This document shows, one piece after another, positions 42,029 through 42,676 of a stretch of DNA of 42,676 nt. The stretch comes from a bacterium (lineage in GTDB: Bacteria; Cyanobacteriota; Vampirovibrionia; Gastranaerophilales; UBA9971): positions 1 to 42,676 of the forward strand of contig JBAWVS010000023.1 in the NCBI GenBank assembly GCA_037147175.1, written 5' to 3'. How positions within the stretch are numbered: the first letter of the stretch is position 1; every line of letters starts with the position of its first letter. The notes under the pieces were generated by a model, which did not search any database, had not been told where the DNA came from, and was given only the letters and a program-made list of their open reading frames with translations. A program made the translations under genes and the position numbers.

Positions 42029-42526
42029 ATGAATAATACATTTACTCTACAAATTAAAAACATTGACGATACAGATAAATTCGCACAAAATATGGCTGAA
42101 ATCATTTCAGAAGCGGGCGGATTAATTTGTTTATATGGCGATATCGGCGCAGGAAAAACAACTTTTGTAAAACATCTTGCAAAATACCTTGGTATAAAAG
42201 AAAAAGTCACCAGCCCGAGCTTTGTTATACTTAACGAATATCATTCAGGGAAAATAAGCCTTTATCACTTTGACCTGTACCGATTGGAAAGAGAAGGGCT
42301 AGAATCTATACTGGAGGAGCTTCATGAGTACACAGAAAACGATAAAGCACTTGCAATAATTGAATGGGCAGAATTTTCATCAGGAGATCTGCCTGAAAAA
42401 CGCATAGAAATAGAAATAAAGTATATTGATGAAGAGAAAAGAGCCTTTCTAATTAAAGCTTTCGGAGATATGAATATAAAAATACTTGAACAAATAAAAG
42501 AATTTTACAAACAAAAGACAGTGTAA
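42029..42526 (+). CDS. tsaE: tRNA t6A synthesis ATPase TsaE (165 aa)
   Basis: This P-loop ATPase supports TsaB-TsaD in threonylcarbamoyl-A37 synthesis. Walker A GDIGAGKTTFVKHLA (from about residue 37), the family motif VTSPSFVILNEYHSG, the Walker-B-like HFDLYRLE and IIEWAEF are all present. No SD is visible before the ATG, which sits 18 nt after a terminator. Expression may depend on read-through of the structured RNA, or a very short leader. Confidence 0.94.
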   Translation: MNNTFTLQIKNIDDTDKFAQNMAEIISEAGGLICLYGDIGAGKTTFVKHLAKYLGIKEKVTSPSFVILNEYHSGKISLYHFDLYRLEREGLESILEELHEYTENDKALAIIEWAEFSSGDLPEKRIEIEIKYIDEEKRAFLIKAFGDMNIKILEQIKEFYKQKTV

Positions 42527-42546
42527 AACCATACACTGTCTTTATA
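42514..42546. terminator. Terminator after tsaE
   Basis: A 12-bp perfect stem, AAAGACAGTGTA (42514-42525) with TACACTGTCTTT (42532-42543), loop AAACCA, overlaps the tsaE stop. The T-run is short. The last 130 nt of the window show no gene. Confidence 0.8.
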
Positions 42547-42676
42547 TATAACTAAAAGATTTTAATCTTTGTTATTATTGCACTTTTTCTTCAAGGACGC
42601 GTACTTTTTCTGATAATAATTGGGACCTTAAGAAATTTTATTGATTCTCCGATAAAAAAAGAAGAGAAAAATTAAT

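Noticed and set aside
42544-42676. Minus-strand frame with a coiled-coil-like end (SQLLSEKVRVLEEKVQ)
   Set aside because: It is closed upstream by an in-frame stop, with no start codon, within the window.
1-42676. CRISPR arrays, tRNA/rRNA genes, insertion sequences, prophage
   Set aside because: None seen by reading; no regularly spaced identical repeats of CRISPR size, no tRNA cloverleaf or CCA-end pattern, and no transposase or integrase frame.

Overview
The window is AT-rich bacterial chromosome with ordinary housekeeping genes, Shine-Dalgarno (SD) sites, and sigma70-type promoters. The organism is a diderm: it carries a heptose-kinase homologue (rfaE1), a GT9 heptosyltransferase-type enzyme, an O-antigen-ligase-type membrane protein and lgt. 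Several proteins are of types common in Cyanobacteria and their non-photosynthetic sister lineage: DUF4330, DUF1385, an IctB/O-antigen-ligase-like protein, a SWIM-type SNF2 helicase and full-length NifU. With the anaerobe-style nifU-nifS pair, the absence of photosynthesis genes, and proteins with a short N-terminal 'ISFAG/VRFG' motif, my best inference is a Melainabacteria/Vampirovibrionia-like bacterium. This rests on family recognition, not on a database search.

Layout. 0-6 kb: a helical-repeat protein, an HD-domain protein, an exported alpha/beta-hydrolase-like protein, a P-loop protein, a small membrane protein and an amino-acid permease. The permease is preceded by a long leader RNA with its own promoter and terminator. 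6-8.6 kb: a CheY-like receiver, an exported PA-IL (LecA)-like protein and a GT4 glycosyltransferase that appears leaderless. 8.7-14 kb, minus strand: pgi, nifU-nifS, ndk-tgt. 14.2-18.7 kb: a NarL-type regulator and a large SNF2 helicase. 18.8-20.3 kb, minus strand: lgt and nrdR, with a palindrome over the presumed nrdR promoter. 20.7-24.4 kb: a monocistronic coiled-coil protein with a Gly tail, two very small membrane proteins (one only 34 aa), and clpB. 24.4-31.5 kb, minus strand: an RluB-type pseudouridine synthase, a MazG-like protein, a POT peptide transporter, leuA, an FmdB-like zinc ribbon, rseP and a CBS-DUF1385 fusion. 31.6-42.5 kb, nearly all plus strand: comF, tsaD, rfaE1, an MvaI/BcnI-type restriction-modification pair, DUF4330, the O-antigen-ligase-like protein, a GT9 enzyme, a HEAT-repeat/anthrax-lethal-factor-like metallopeptidase, a structured RNA and tsaE.

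How the genes work together. rfaE1, the ligase-like protein and the GT9 enzyme point to lipopolysaccharide/heptose glycan assembly; the restriction-modification pair sits inside that run like a later insertion. NifU and NifS form an Fe-S assembly operon. TsaD and TsaE both belong to the tRNA t6A pathway. RseP, Lgt, the POT and APC transporters and the small membrane proteins are envelope functions.

The least explained parts are two non-coding segments. One (5781-5974, minus) is a permease leader with a terminator and a 10-bp competing antiterminator. The other (about 41820-42011, plus) has 5' and 3' ends that pair with each other and also overlap a terminator hairpin. No tRNA, rRNA, CRISPR array, transposase or prophage gene was seen. 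Two palindromic repeats (2057-2140 and 32328-32376) resemble dispersed intergenic repeats known from other bacteria.
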